A stretch of DNA of 64,000 nucleotides from Histoplasma ohiense (lineage: Eukaryota; Ascomycota; Eurotiomycetes; Onygenales; Ajellomycetaceae): NCBI GenBank assembly GCA_017607445.1, contig JAEVHH010000003.1, positions 434,001-498,000 of the forward strand. Direction: 5' to 3'. Below the pieces are notes generated by a model. The model worked only from the letters and a program-made list of their open reading frames with translations, had not been told where the DNA came from and did not search any database. Position numbers and translations under genes: made by a program. Below are positions 38,741 through 51,016 of this stretch, in pieces. The first letter of the stretch is position 1. Each line of letters starts with the position of its first letter.

Positions 38741-39747
38741 AAAACAGAGCCGGGCTAGACAATTGATCAATTGATGATAAAAGTGGGATGTACCTGGAGC
38801 TGTACATTCATTCATTCATTCATTCATTTGACATGCACTTAGCTGCATGTTATTTGACATAACAGTGTGTGATTCTTAGAAACCATCAATGACAGGTATT
38901 CAATATATTAATTATAAAACTCAATATTCAATATGATAAAATATTTCCCTGTATAATCTGAAGAAAAAGTGATACAACCCTGAGTGAGAAATCTGAACGA
39001 AGATTCAGTGAGGGGACAAAAATAGCTTGTGATGGAGTAGTCTATATTGACGAATAGAAGTACATGTACAACTGTAAACTATGAATGAAGAATGGAAGTT
39101 GAATACTGATCACTGATATCTCAAGAACAGATGGAAGTGAACTCCGTGAAAAATGTGAGAGAATAGATTTGGCGAGAGAGAACTCTGAGCCAGGTTGATG
39201 ACACCTTTTTCTCTACTAAATACAATCAGTGTATTGTGGCTTCCACACATGAATTTTTAGAGGTAACTATTGTCTTGAAAACAAGGTGTATGTCTAAAAA
39301 AAAAAAAAAAAACCGAAAATAAAGTAGTTTGCTACTCGGATGCAATATGTTGGAGTTTCTACAGAGGGAGAAAAAGAACGGGAAGTTGGAAATGACGGGG
39401 ATGCCGGCAGCGTAGGCTGGGACGGGAATGTGACTATCCTTGGTTAGAAGTTTTCGTCACGAAGAAACGCCCAAAAGAACAGAGGAATGAGAAGCGGACA
39501 GGGTTCCATCAAAATGTAAAACAATGTCTCATGCTGATATAATGCATGTGCAGAATGTAAGATATGTGCAACCTATGCTCATTCCAGGGCGGAAAACCCA
39601 GCGCAAAGTATCCAGAAAAGAAAATCCATAGAAGAAAGACAATCCAACAAAGAAGGTCGTAAAAACGATAGTTAAGTGTCCACAGCCGCGAATTAAAGGC
39701 AGGGGAGCAGAAAGGAAAAAAATCAGGCTAAAGAAAATCATGTATGA

Positions 39748-41215
39748 TCAATCATCCAGAAGGTCTTTCCCTTCAACAACACTGATAATATCACCTGTTA
39801 CCCCATCCGTTATAGCAATCACTGAACTCATGGTACTTTTCGCAGTCAGCCTTCCAGCCACATGTCCACAGGCCTCGTTGAACTTGATAATCAATCCCTT
39901 CACCTCCTTGGTGGTACTGTCCTTTGACACATGGAACCAATCCTTTTTGTGAACAATCACATCAGCAGCATAAGGAAGATCCTGCAATGACATTTCAACA
40001 TCTCTCTCCTCTGAGAGCCTGCGAACCTGCTCTGGCGGAATAATTGCCGTTGGCGACAATAGGACCCACGATCTGGCTGCTGGAGAGCGAACAGCCCCTC
40101 TTAACACATCTATTATGCTGTGCTTTCCTAGGTGCTGCGTGGATTGTGGAGATATCGGGTGTATTACAGAAAATGGCGTTCCAATATCGGATATGCAACG
40201 GTCGCGATTGGGTGAGGGAGCTGGAGTCACCTGCGATTCTCGTTTTGGGAGTAGCGGTTCTGAAAATATTGAGCTCGCGGATATTGAACTAGATGCAGAC
40301 TCCGAAACCGGAGTCGTAGAAACAGCCGATGCTGCGCCAATTGCTCCTCCAGGATGGAAACCTTTGAACACCTCAGCTGGGCCTTTGTCTAGCGAGTTAT
40401 ACAGCTTCCTGGAAGTTGCCAATGCCAATGCGTCGCCCAGGGCAAGCGCGACTGTTGTAGATGTCATCGGTGCGGGTAAGCCAAATGATATATCTTCATG
40501 CTCGTGAACCGGCGCAGTCAGTAGAATGGGGTCGGGACTATTTGAGTCAGCTAAAAGTGGACACAAATCGGGACTTTCATGCGCGGTGATGGCAATTAGT
40601 GGCACTGTTGCTGGAAGATACGGCTTAAGGCGGAGTAGCTCTGGTGTCTTGCCTGAAAAGGTTACCAAAAGTACTGCGTCACCCTAAACGATCGAAAGCC
40701 TGCGTTAGATACCACCGCCAATTCTCCACGCCTTCACGGAAAATGACCACAAAATCAGGGATAGTTACCGGTCTAATCATCCCAAGATCCCCATGGAGTG
40801 CCTCTGTTGGGTGAAGAAATGTGCTCTGGACCCCCAGGCTGTTCATGGTAGCCACCACCTTCTCAGCAATCTTCCCACTTTTCCCGACTCCGGAAATAAT
40901 TAGCTTCCCTCCAGACCTCACAGTATTGACTACCGTCGTCACTGCGCGTTCAATGCTATCTTGAGCAAGTTTATCCATCAAATAGATTCTTTCTAGATGT
41001 GCTAGGGCCGCCCGTTCCGTCGAGATAACGTGAATTGCCGTGCAGGTCGAAGGCGCCAGGCAATGTCCTGGAGAATCTAGCAAGCCACCCGGATCTGGTG
41101 GAGTCATTGGTAAGGAAGGAAGAACGCCGCTAATTTTCTGCATCTGGGTGCGGATTGGTGCAGATAGGGATGTAGTAACGCGCCGCCTTTTGCGTGCCAT
41201 TGGAAAGGGAGTCAT
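39748..41215 (-). CDS. SIS-domain sugar isomerase, arabinose-5-phosphate isomerase-like
   Basis: Minus exons 41215-40769 and 40683-39748 (intron 85 nt) give 460 residues. The SIS domain occupies about 75-265: GKLIISGVGKSGKIAEKV with the phosphosugar-binding Ser, then TFLHPTEALHGDLGM at 132-146, which is the KdsD/GutQ signature including its conserved His residues, and VTFSGKTPELLRLKPYL after the splice. LALGDALALA and FHPGGAIG complete the family pattern. A Ser-rich, Pro-containing insert (about 300-345) separates it from a C-terminal region in the place of the bacterial CBS pair (VIAITDGVTGDIISVVEGKDLL). Family reaction: D-ribulose-5-P to D-arabinose-5-P. Fungi make no Kdo, so the physiological role is open. 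It is tandem with COQ5. Confidence 0.85.
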
Positions 41216-42408
41216 TTTGCTCCTTTCACACAAACAGAGATTCCAAGGTATCGAAATGGATACTGCAGAACTTAGTAAGAAGGAGAGGGAAAGAAGCGAG
41301 TGAATGTCGCAAACACCACTGGAGCGCGAATCAAAATATGCAAGGGGATTGGCTGCAACGCAGCCGGACAAAAATCCCCTATCGTCTCATTTTTCCGTTC
41401 TAACTACTTGATATAGGTTCGGTAGGAGGGGAAGAGACAAACCACCCGTGCATTCATTTGACAACGTGAGAGAGTGAATAAACAAGCTGCAGATTGGGGG
41501 TATGTACTGTTCAGATACATAAAAGATACTTGGGTGGAAGGATGGCTCAGGCCAGGAATATAGGCCTGGTGAAAAGCAAGCCGGAAGGGAAGGAGAAGGA
41601 GTGGCACTGATAGGGCCAGAGTAAGGTTCAACCTCACCTGGTGATCTACTCTATGATGCTCGAGGACATAAGGAATGAGGGGATAGAAGGAAAAGGCAAG
41701 TCAAAAAAAAATTAATTACATTTTGAGTACCATCTGCAACTCTGTAGCAGTTTGCTTAGTCATTGGCGGGGTGGGCGAATGCCGTGGTTCAAAAACACGC
41801 AAGGGCATTGACTGACAGGAAGCAGAAAATATTTCGTTGTCGGATAGATTATCAACAGGGTGGGTATGCCCGATTGTTATATCCTACGCAATATATTGCC
41901 GCATATCAGTGTTGAATGTGATGATTCCACATCAACTGAACTTTTGATAAGGTTTCCAATCATAATTTTTTTTATCTTTTTGATCAAGCCACCATCAAAT
42001 GCAGAAAGCCCCAAAAGGGAACGTGTTCCGGCCGACGCCGACGCCAATTTGGAATTATCCTGTAGTATTATTCTTGAAGCTGCCCTATCACAAGCCCGGG
42101 ACGTCTTCGTGGTGTCAACTGGGGGTATGAGGCCATCTCATGTTGGTGGGTATTAATTACTAATGCAGGTGCGCCAATATCCCGTTGCTCAATTTCGTTC
42201 AACGGTAGTCGAGACATGGAAAATGGGTTATCCAAATAATATGAATTTAGTAATACAACGCGCCAAAAGGTTATTAAACAGAGGGAAGAAAATAACATCC
42301 GGATGAATATAATTTGGGGGAGAACGGTGGGTTATTTTGACGTGCGAAGCGGGGATCTAAGAGGAAGGAAGCATCAACCGATTCGTCGCTCATTTTTCAC
42401 TGCTCAAG
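41216..42408. other. Intergenic region SIS gene / COQ5
   Basis: Both neighbours are minus-strand genes. The region holds the SIS promoter and the COQ5 3' flank. A 77-codon minus frame at 41,637-41,404 begins with a hydrophobic stretch but lies where the SIS 5' leader is expected. I do not call it a gene. Confidence 0.5.
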
Positions 42409-43418
42409 CTATTTTCGGCTTGTCAATGGTTTCACACCTCTATGTATTGCAGCGATGCCCATGGAGAGATTCTCATAACCCCGCCCAGGAGTCAAAAACC
42501 CAGCATGCTGGATCATGCGACAGAATTCTTCTTGGCTTGGGAATTCTTCAATACTTTCAACTAGATACTGGTAGCTTGACCGGTCGCCTGCCACCAGCTG
42601 TCCGATCAAGGGAATTGCACTGAAACTCCATCGCTTGTATACCTGGTCGAATAGGCCATTGGTGACCTTGCTGAACTCTAAACAAGCGAAGACACCTCCT
42701 GGTTTCAAGATGCGAAAGGCTTCGTTTATTGCAGCTTGTTTATCGGTAAAATTCCGGATGCCAAACGCGACAGTATACAGATCAATCGAGTTATCAGCAA
42801 TCGTGGGGAGGGATTCTGCGTTGCCCTGCATGAAGGATAATCTATCCGTATTGTAGTATGGTGTCTCGAGACTCCGCTTCTTTCCTTCTGAGAGCATGTC
42901 TGGGTTAATATCCGCGATCGTCACACGTGTGTTGTGGTCGTTATTGATGTTCGTAGCATGGTCAAGCATCCGAAACGCAATATCTCCAGTTCCGCCAGCG
43001 ACGTCGAGGATATTCCACCCTTGCTCCCCGTTGGGGTCGTTGCTCGGGTGCTGCGTTCCCGGGTTTAGGGCTCGAACAAAGTGGTCTTTCCAGAGGCGAT
43101 GGATTCCCAGTGACATGAAATCATTCATTGTGTCATATGAGCTAGCAACTGAGCTGAAAACAGCTCCCACTACTCCTGTTAGCCTCCGGTAAGGGAAGAG
43201 TTACAAAAATGAATCACAAACATACCTCTAGCTTCTTTTTCGGCTTCTGGAACGGTTTCGAATCCGAAATGAGTCGTTCGTCCACCATGGCCTGGCTTTG
43301 AAAGCTCCGGTTGGCGAGTTTGGATTGAGCAGGAGAAGCATCGATACGGAGATCGAGGGGCGAATGAGCGGCGCTTTGCACTGTAGTGCAGACTGCGCCA
43401 GGCTGCTTTTGAGTTCAT
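42409..43418 (-). CDS. COQ5: COQ5 2-methoxy-6-polyprenyl-1,4-benzoquinol methylase
   Basis: Minus exons 43418-43226 and 43175-42409 (intron 50 nt, GTATGT donor) give 319 residues. The N-terminus is rich in Arg/Ser/Ala and lacks acidic residues (MNSKAAWRSLHYSAKRRSF), as for a mitochondrial presequence. UbiE/COQ5 signatures follow: FSSVASSYDTMNDFMSLGIH, the SAM-binding motif ILDVAGGTGDIAFRML at about 120-135, GIRNFTDKQAAINEAFRILK and FACLEFSKV, ending MGIAAIHRGVKP. Known role: C-methylation in ubiquinone synthesis on the matrix side of the inner membrane, within the CoQ synthome. It is divergent from the Zn2Cys6 regulator, 3.2 kb away. Confidence 0.96.
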
Positions 43419-46400
43419 GTTGAGAGCGACCGCCAGTGTCTCTGATCTATTGTTACGACATTGCTTGCGGAGCCCTCGAGTTGGCCAGATGGTTGGTTGT
43501 TGATAGCATTCGGGGCTGCAGATTTTTCCGGTCCGCAGTCGCCAAGACAATGCATCAATCCACACTACGGAGTAAGGAACAACTTCTTCAACGAAGAGAT
43601 CAAACATCATGCTAGATTGAAAATATCTCATTCTTACTCCTATTTGGATTTAAACTAGTTACTTTTTGTTACAGCTCCGCTAATTGTGTGAATTTGACTC
43701 AATTAGGATGAACCACTGAAGATACTGAGAGCTGCCCCGAGCAACTATCACTTCTACAAAGAAGAACCCCTGCTATCCAGAAGGGCCAACCTTGGATGTA
43801 TTGAATTGGCTGGAGAACAGGGCCTCGCCCCGTTTGTTATAAATTACTGTGTTGCTATTCTTGTAAAGCGAAGCGTCTGGCAACTGCTCACAAAAGCCGA
43901 GTACATCCCCGCCCATGAGATGAAATGAGAGCTGGATCCAATGCTGAAACCTTTGTCATCAGCTTCAAGAATTAGCCCAAATGAAACTAAAGCTACGATA
44001 TAAATAAAAACTTCTAGTCCTGGCTGCAGCTTACGATGAATGCAGATAATACAGACAATATCAATTCTAACAAGGCAGCAATCATTTAGAGAAAACAGAG
44101 AAAGTACAAAGCTGATTCCTCAACGGCGGACAACTGATTATATGCAGGGCTTCAAAATACTGGTTTGAATCGCTCGCCTCCCTTCCGCAGCTTGGTGAAT
44201 AATTTGGGCTTTATTTCATCTTTCCGCTGCCATGGGATGCTCTTGTCACTCTTGCGCTCAGATTCAATTTCCTCTCATTGTCGCAGGCAATTGAATCTTG
44301 ACATATCCTGTCAGAATGGTGGCACTTCTACAAACAGAGCATGCTAGTTGGTCAATCGAGTGCCTTGATCTACACACAAGAGCCTCAAATGTGTCCGCGA
44401 CGGTACAACCACTAACCATAGACCCAAAGTCTATACGCAGTGTTTTCGCATTCAGCATTGGATCACACGGGAGGTATGCGGGTTAAAATATTCTAGTTTT
44501 GGAAGTTTTCTCTTTCCGATCCACTTCGGTATATCAGGATATCAGTCTGCAAAACCGAAATTAAGCGGCCAATAGCCATGACATTGAATTTTGGGCGTAC
44601 TCCAGTGTTCTTTATGCGTAGACCTTGTGCTGGAAATGACTTTAGGGCGATCTGGTACAGTTGATCACTTGTTTGCGGGGCTAGATCTTGAAAGATATAT
44701 CGTAAATCGGTTATTAGGGCCGAAGAGAAAACGCCATCAGAACTTCAAACAAGTCGTCCGCTTTGTCTATGCTCATGGCGATTCATACTTTTTTGATGGC
44801 CTGCGGAAGGATTTGAGCCAATGGAAAGATCCCGGAGGAATGCTCACAATAATCCTGATGCCTCGATTCCGGAAAGCGGGCAGCATTCTGATGATCAGTC
44901 CAAATGCAAGTCGATCGTGTTTCATAACAGGATGGAAGCCTCTCATGTTTTCCCGCCCCCAACAACCCGACGAATCCCCATCCACGGGATAACCAACTTT
45001 ATGCTTCAGCAAGGCTGCCATCTGTTGGAGCTGACTTGCTCCTCTCTCATGATCCTAATCCTCCGTATCGAATCGGCTGCTGTCAGCGCCCATTGGATCA
45101 TACAGAACGCCACCAACATTCTCGGTCAGCCGCCTTGCTGCTGAGGTTGTGGTGGCGAGCTGTTTTAATAGACGCCAACCAGGCAGTTGATTGAGATTTC
45201 GAGAGAAAAACGTGCTCTCGAGCCGCGCACCAGGAGATCCCGAAGTTAAATATAGCGCAAGATGTCAGCACGAATCTTTGCCCAAGACAACGCCTTTCTC
45301 GAGCACCCAGACCAGGCTTACATCTTTATGTACAGCAACCGACTTGTTAAAACTGCCTGAAATAATCCAACTTCCGCCAAACGACACCAGAGGACATGAC
45401 TTGGGTTTCAGTAGCGTTCAGGCCGATTTTGGCAGTCAACGTAGGAGAAATTACAAAATAAGCATCAAGCAGTTGCTCTATGCATATATATCATATCTAT
45501 ATGTATCACATATTGGACAATCAGCGAACAAACACATCAGCACCAACTTGACGGCTCCGGAGTAGGCCATTTTGAGTTCCCCACCAAAGCGCCGTCGTTT
45601 TTTCCGGCGGGCAGTGTTTCAGAGGAGAAACAAGAGTGGTACTTCGTAGTAGTGGCTGGCTGCGGATTGGAAATCGAAAATCATCGAACCTTCCGGGAAC
45701 GCCAGTTGAAGCCTCAAGCTGGCCCCTTGTTGATTCGACTCCCTTTCCATGAACAGGGCAGAAAAAGTTGCTGGCGACTGTCTGTGACATAGTATACGCA
45801 GCGTATGTACGCAATAATATTCATATGCATGAAGCGCTGCATGATACCAGGGTATATGTGGTGAGCCAAGATGAGCAGAATAATTGACATCTTGAAAATG
45901 GAGGAGCTAAAATATCACACAACTCAGTCGATCAAAGGATATTGGTCCCACTGCTGAGGCTGACTCTGGCGAATTCAAGACTGTGGCGCCCGGGGGCCGT
46001 CACAGCAGTGAAGTTGGGCCCGGATGATGTGCAAGGAGACCCCACCATCGAATAAGTGTCCGTAAGGGTACTATTCTCACTCGGGCTAATGGACGAGAGG
46101 ACCTTAGTGGCTCAATATCATATATCATCCTTGTTAGGTGAAAGCACTACCCCGACAACGTCCCCGAATCAAGACTATCGGATTGATGGGTGGCTGTGGT
46201 TTTCCCCAGAATGTTAATTCCTTGAGTCCTGGCTCTCGGTGATGAAATCATGGACCGCACGACCAAACTGTCAAACATCACAGCTGCCGTCCTGCCGCCC
46301 TGCCAGGTTTTTTTATTGTAGATGAAAGGTTCCAGCAAGGCCAACTCGAATGTTTCAATGCGGCTAAATCATATAACTCGCCGAGAGCAACAGACCGCTG

Positions 46401-46603
46401 TTTTAGGCTGCTCATGTTCATCGCCCGTCCCGTTCCGCAGGAACGCTTGCCCGAGAGGAACCGTGGAAGCAAAACAGGAGATAAAGCCACCAATGTCCAT
46501 TGTTGCCAAGTTCAAACTTACTCGATACTGAACGGACGTCTCTTTTATTGCAATGATGGAACCTAACTATCGCCGATGAAGATTTTCTCTCGAACCCAAC
46601 GAT
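43419..46603. other. 3.2-kb divergent intergenic region COQ5 / Zn2Cys6
   Basis: It holds the COQ5 promoter (TACGGAGTA at 43,566-43,574) and the regulator promoter. Several frames of 60-133 codons are open (longest 44,591-44,992) but show no domain, are matched by equally long antisense frames, and look like chance. Just before the regulator, two upstream ATGs form a short uORF (46,553-46,579) whose TGA overlaps the ATG of a second, overlapping uORF. Confidence 0.5.
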
Positions 46604-48415
46604 ATGGAAACAAATTTGACAACACTTCCCGAGCGACCCAAACGTGTTCGGCGATGGCATCATCGGGGCTTCACTGGCTGCTCCACCTGCAAAAGCAGAC
46701 ATGTCAGATGTGATGAGGCGTTTCCAGCCTGTCGTAACTGTGTAAAAAGGGGCCTCCAGTGTGATGGTGCCCAAGGCACGACGACGTTCAAGTTCTACAA
46801 CCTTGATCAGAATGCGGCTAGTGTTACTGAGCCGAGTGTCAAACGGCGAAAACCAAAGAGTGATGAGAAAGGCAGCAAGTTCCTCAAAAATGAAGGGAAT
46901 GAAGAAAAGCGCATGCAAGATAAAATCAAACCCCCGGTTCCAGTTCGAGGCAATATCATCTCGATATCGAAGCCATCGTTTCTCCCAGCCTCTATATCGT
47001 CACCAGCAGATCTGTATTATTCTCATTTCATTAATACGGTTTCAACACTCCTAATTGTGTACGACACCGATTACAACTTGAACCCATATCGCTATTTGTT
47101 TCCCAAGTTTTCTCATACGTCAAAAACGTTACCTGAAGCAATGAAGGCCCTTGGAGCCCTCCAAATTGCTAATACTACAACAGGAAAATCCCAGATGTGG
47201 CATATGCAGAACGCCATGACGATGTACGGCAAAGCCGTGCGGTCACTAAGGCAAACATTACGAGCTGGACCAGGGCACTGGCAACCGACTGACCTTGCTA
47301 CGTGTTTGCTGCTATGTTTCTTCGAGGTTAGAGTGGTTTTTTTTTTAAGTTAGCTAGTTTTCAGCAATGCCTGGATAGCGTTCCCTCCTGTCACTGTTTG
47401 GCGACTTACGTTCTACGCAGATGATGGACTCGGAGACAGGCAACTGGAAGATCCATCTTCGTGGAGTCCGCGACCTTTTTGAGTCTATGATGCAGCCGAT
47501 TCAGCCAGTACCCACTCCTACCATGACAACCCGAGCTTCTAATAAACCACCTGAGGTGCCGGAACTGTCACTGAAACGCTTTCTTATTTCTCTTACAGCG
47601 TATCTTGATGTTGCTGGTGCCGTTTCTTCGAATGAAGGAACCGTTATCGAAGGTCCTTATTGGGAATCTCATGGAGGTGGCTGGCAATATAATTTAGGTG
47701 TTTCTGGCACTTTGCCAGAAGAATCGCGGAACGCCACCGTGTTATCAGCACTTCGTCGTCACTGGTCGTTACTGATGTGCATACAAACTGATATTAGTTC
47801 GTTTGCGAAAGCCAAACGAGAAGGAATGCCAGTCGAACTTCAAGAAACCTCCAGGGCAAGCCTCGAAACCCGACTTGCGTTGTGGAGGTCGATGGTGCCT
47901 GAATGCTTTTCGATGATTGACTCGGCGCTGGAAGACGACGTGAAAACTGACGGAAATGACGAACTGCTCGAAGGCACTGCTTGCGTTGAGGCCTATGAAA
48001 AGGCCACGATTATTTATCTACACCTGGTCTCTGTTTCCGGTGAACGTGTTTCCCGTACCCCACCTCCACACATAACAGCAGCTTCCAAGCGTATCATTAC
48101 TTTGTTCCAATCATTTGGGAGAGGCGTTGGCCAATTGGGGATGCTCTGGGCTTTGTACATTGCGGCCTTAGAGGCGAATGATCCCGCAGATCAGGAAATT
48201 TTGCGAGAAATATTTATCGGCATGACGAGATTTGGTTTCAAGGTGAGATAGCCCAATACCTATCCTACCTTGCTATGAGCCACAAAATTGACAACTATCA
48301 GAATGTCACAAAAGCACTCGCGATTTTGGAGAACGCCTGGCTGCAAAAGAGGTCATTAGCCCAATACGAGTGGATCTATGCGCCGCATCTGGAAACATCG
48401 GTACTTCTACCATGA
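46604..48415 (+). CDS. Zn2Cys6 fungal transcription factor
   Basis: Exons 46604-47326, 47421-48242 and 48302-48415 keep phase and give 552 residues. The binuclear cluster is perfect: C26, C29, C36, C43, C46, C53 (spacing 2-6-6-2-6), with a basic segment PKRVRRWHHRGFTG before it and a basic KRRKPKSDEK linker after. The remainder is a fungal-specific transcription factor type II region: PADLYYSHFINTVSTLLIVYD, MKALGALQIANTTTG, MMDSETGNWKIHLRGVRDLF and WSLLMCIQTDIS. Its target genes cannot be told. No biosynthetic cluster is adjacent. It is the last ordinary gene before the transposon island, and two uORFs precede it, so translational control is possible. Confidence 0.92.
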
Positions 48416-49391
48416 GAAGAGGTTGAAGCCAAACAGAAATAAACCCCTTCAATCCAAATCATTACAAAAGTATACGCCGAACTCTACACTATATCTGAAA
48501 GCCAAAAAAAAAAAACTACGTACGTGTGGCGAACACCACCATCCATATCGAGATGGCATTCCCGCTTCTTGGATTAAAATCCATATAGAGGAGGAGACAG
48601 GTTCGCTACACGGCCAACCTTGAACCTCAGTAACACCTAAAATTGGCATCAGGAAGGCATAGTGTGGCAAATATTGAAGGATGCATGTGAAGAGCTTTAT
48701 CATATCAAATTCAATTCCAGCCATACTTCAAACCATATAAAGATATACGGGAATTGCCCCCCCCCCCCGGGTTCTTGCTGTTAACGTCGGAGGACCCCTC
48801 CATCGCGAATACCACCGTTAGCTATAATACAGCTTGGAGAATAGGAATGAGACGGCAGCCTAAAGATACATATGAAGCAGGGGGATTTAACCAGGGAACG
48901 AACTAGACGGCTCCACAGCATTTTAAGGCGTGGACATCGTCTTTGATTATCTAGATGAATAATTGTCACTGACTGGAAGTCCCCGCTGCAACGGATAAGT
49001 CCAAAAAATTTTAAACCAATACTATATCATGTTGACTGCCAAAAAATGTGTGACGGTTTTCATCAATTCCAGAAACTCATATGCAACGTAGCTAGAAATC
49101 CTGGGAGGTCTCGGGAAGCTCTGTCAATCGCCGGGGTGTCACCACTGCTGGACTCTGGATTGAAGACAGTGCGCTTTACATGAGAAATGAAAAAGGATGC
49201 ATTCCCGATTTTATTTTGTGCAAAACCAAAGTGTTTTTGTATATCTTTTTATATTAGTTAATGAAACAAGCATGCTTCGCTTGCTCTGCTCGGCACGGAC
49301 TGTACAATACACCGGCAATTAATGTAAAAAGGGCTCTACTGGAGTTGGTAAAACCATTTCAACCAACCCTGAATAGCAATTGTTGGAGGTC
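48416..49391. other. Boundary region before the transposon island
   Basis: 3' flank of the regulator gene, then about 900 bp with no gene seen. A C-run near 48,758-48,767 is the only simple-sequence feature. Base composition becomes AT-richer toward 49.3 kb. Confidence 0.5.
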
Positions 49392-49454
49392 CTACCTAGG
49401 TACACAAGCCCTATCCCACGTGACCCACAACATATCCTTACCGGAAAAACGTAG
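49392..49454 (+). repeat. Left inverted terminal blocks (outer + inner, contiguous)
   Basis: The outer block CTACCTAGGTAC...CAACATAT runs directly into the inner block ATCCTTACCGGAA...CGTAG. Both recur in inverted form near 57.0 and 57.5 kb. Confidence 0.75.
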
Positions 49455-49669
49455 ACTTAATATACGACCGGATTATGGTTGTTCCGCCGTGCCAGCCGGC
49501 GACACCGTCGCCGAACCGTAAATCTTAATATAATGGTGGAATCACCGTGGAATCATCGTAAACAAGTTATGAACAGGAAAAAATCATCATTGTATTGGCA
49601 ATGTCGCTGATTCCTATCTCTCTAACTACTAACTTAAAAAAACATCTCCTTTGCCGGTATCAACAACCT

Positions 49670-50018
49670 CTAGTGGTAACCCAATTCCTTGTGGATTTCC
49701 CACATCATTTTCTGTTCTTTCTCATCATTCTCTGCCACCTGCATGTCCTTGTCCTTGTCAACATCAGTGAATTTGGGGATTCTGGTTGGAGTTTTCTTGG
49801 GGGGGGGAGCAGAGTCAATATGACATTTAGACTGAGAGGTTTCTGAATGTTCACAGGCAGTTTGTTTACCCATCTATATCATCATTGTCAACTTCTGCAT
49901 ACATAAATATGGGAAGCATTTCACCGATTCTAACTTACATTTTTTTCATCACAGAAAATGTCCAAACCAGGGCTGGTCATTGGAATCTCAGAGGAGAGGT
50001 AGAGAGAACTAGCAGAAG

Positions 50019-50058
<40 letters not shown>

Positions 50059-50886
50059 GACAGTGAGAGAGACAGAGAGAGCAGAGGAAAGAGAATTGTT
50101 GACATTGTCAACATTGTCAGACTTCTCATTCTCATCAGTGTTCTGTCAAGCATTGGAGAACATTCTCATCTGATCCAAAATTTCACATGTCTTTGCTGCA
50201 ATGTTGAAGGCATTTTGATTCATCTGATTTGTTGTGTCTGTCAGGTGTGCTATTGCCTGGTTCTGATCTTTCATATGATGGTTGACTGCCATCAGAATTT
50301 CATGCTGGACTGTCAATCTGAACTTTTCAATTGTCAATTTCTTCTGCTCAACTGTTAATTTGAACTTTTCAATCACTATTTTCTTCTGCTCAACTGTCAA
50401 TTTGATCTGTTCAATATTTATCATAGCTTTTTGCATCTCAATTCTGGCCTTTTCAGTGATGCTGATGATTGTATTCAATGTCTTGATTGCAACAGTCACA
50501 CTCTTCATTTTCTGATGGTGTGTTCTAGTCTTCTTGATTTGTTTGGCCAGATCCTTCACTGCCTCCAGCATTGACCCCTTGATTGATTCCTTGAAATCAT
50601 CCAACAAAGTAACATAAAAATCATGGGTTTGGACCAGCTTATCAACATGCTCTTTTAATTCTTCAGGGGGAATTGTGCATCTCTTTTTGTCATAGTTGCA
50701 ATTTGTACAAGACTTTGAACTTCCCTCAACCTTGTCACAAGCAGCATCAAGATGATGGGGGAAAATCCACTCAATGCAGTGCTCACACATTGTCTTTTTG
50801 CCAGGCTGCTTTGTTGGAGTATTCGCCTCTTTCTCCTGGGCTTTTGCAGTGGCTGCACGCGTACGCTTGAGGGTGTCACCGGCCAT
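49670..50886 (-). pseudogene. Cys-cluster/coiled-coil transposon gene with one premature TGA
   Basis: Minus exons 50886-49939 and 49873-49670 (intron 65 nt, GTAAGT...TAG, phase 0) form 383 sense codons broken only by TGA at 50,148-50,146 (codon 247). The frame stays open across that stop, through an Ala run encoded by (GCT)n, to the splice donor. N-terminal cysteines C34, C37, C50, C60, C63 and C70 (spacing 2-12-9-2-6) look like a zinc-binding cluster related in pattern to Zn2Cys6. Then comes a long heptad-like helix with repeated KLTVEQKK/IEKFKLTVEQKK units. The stop reads as CGA to TGA, a CpG transition. Function unknown; probably the accessory protein of the surrounding transposon. I cannot exclude that a shorter 246-residue protein is made. 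Confidence 0.65.
50018..50055. repeat. (AGC)n microsatellite, coding poly-Ala on the minus strand
   Basis: About a dozen AGC units lie inside exon 1 of the minus-strand gene and read as an alanine run in its frame, beyond the premature stop. Confidence 0.85.
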
Positions 50887-50889
50887 TTT

Positions 50890-50904
50890 TGCTGTTGCTG
50901 TTGC

Positions 50905-50983
<79 letters not shown>

Positions 50984-51016
50984 GCTGCTGCTGCTGCTGC
51001 TGTTGTTGTTGTTATT
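50890..51016. repeat. (TTG)n/(CTG)n microsatellite at a gene start
   Basis: About 125 bp of TTG triplets with some CTG, reading CAA/AAC on the minus strand, begin directly upstream of the minus-strand ATG at 50,886. They therefore lie in its presumed 5' leader. Long open frames across it (poly-Cys, poly-Leu, poly-Val, poly-Asn) are artefacts. Confidence 0.9.

Larger units (their letters stand above)
35220..39747. other. 4.5-kb gene-free region with simple repeats
   Basis: No gene is supported. It contains a 7-bp tandem (CCCATAT)n at about 36,297-36,340, a purine G-rich (GAGGGG)n tract at 36,507-36,556, and a 15-bp tandem pair (ACCCTACCGTAAGAT-like) at 37,886-37,916. There is also a CCAGTTAACTGG palindrome near 38,244-38,255, a poly(A) run at about 38,709-38,739 and (CATT)n at 38,807-38,829. 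39,300-39,747 holds the 3' flank of the SIS gene. Open frames are short and unlike known proteins. Confidence 0.5.

Noticed and set aside
44591..44992. 133-codon plus-strand open frame
   Set aside because: There is no domain or intron context, and equally long antisense frames overlap it. It looks like chance.
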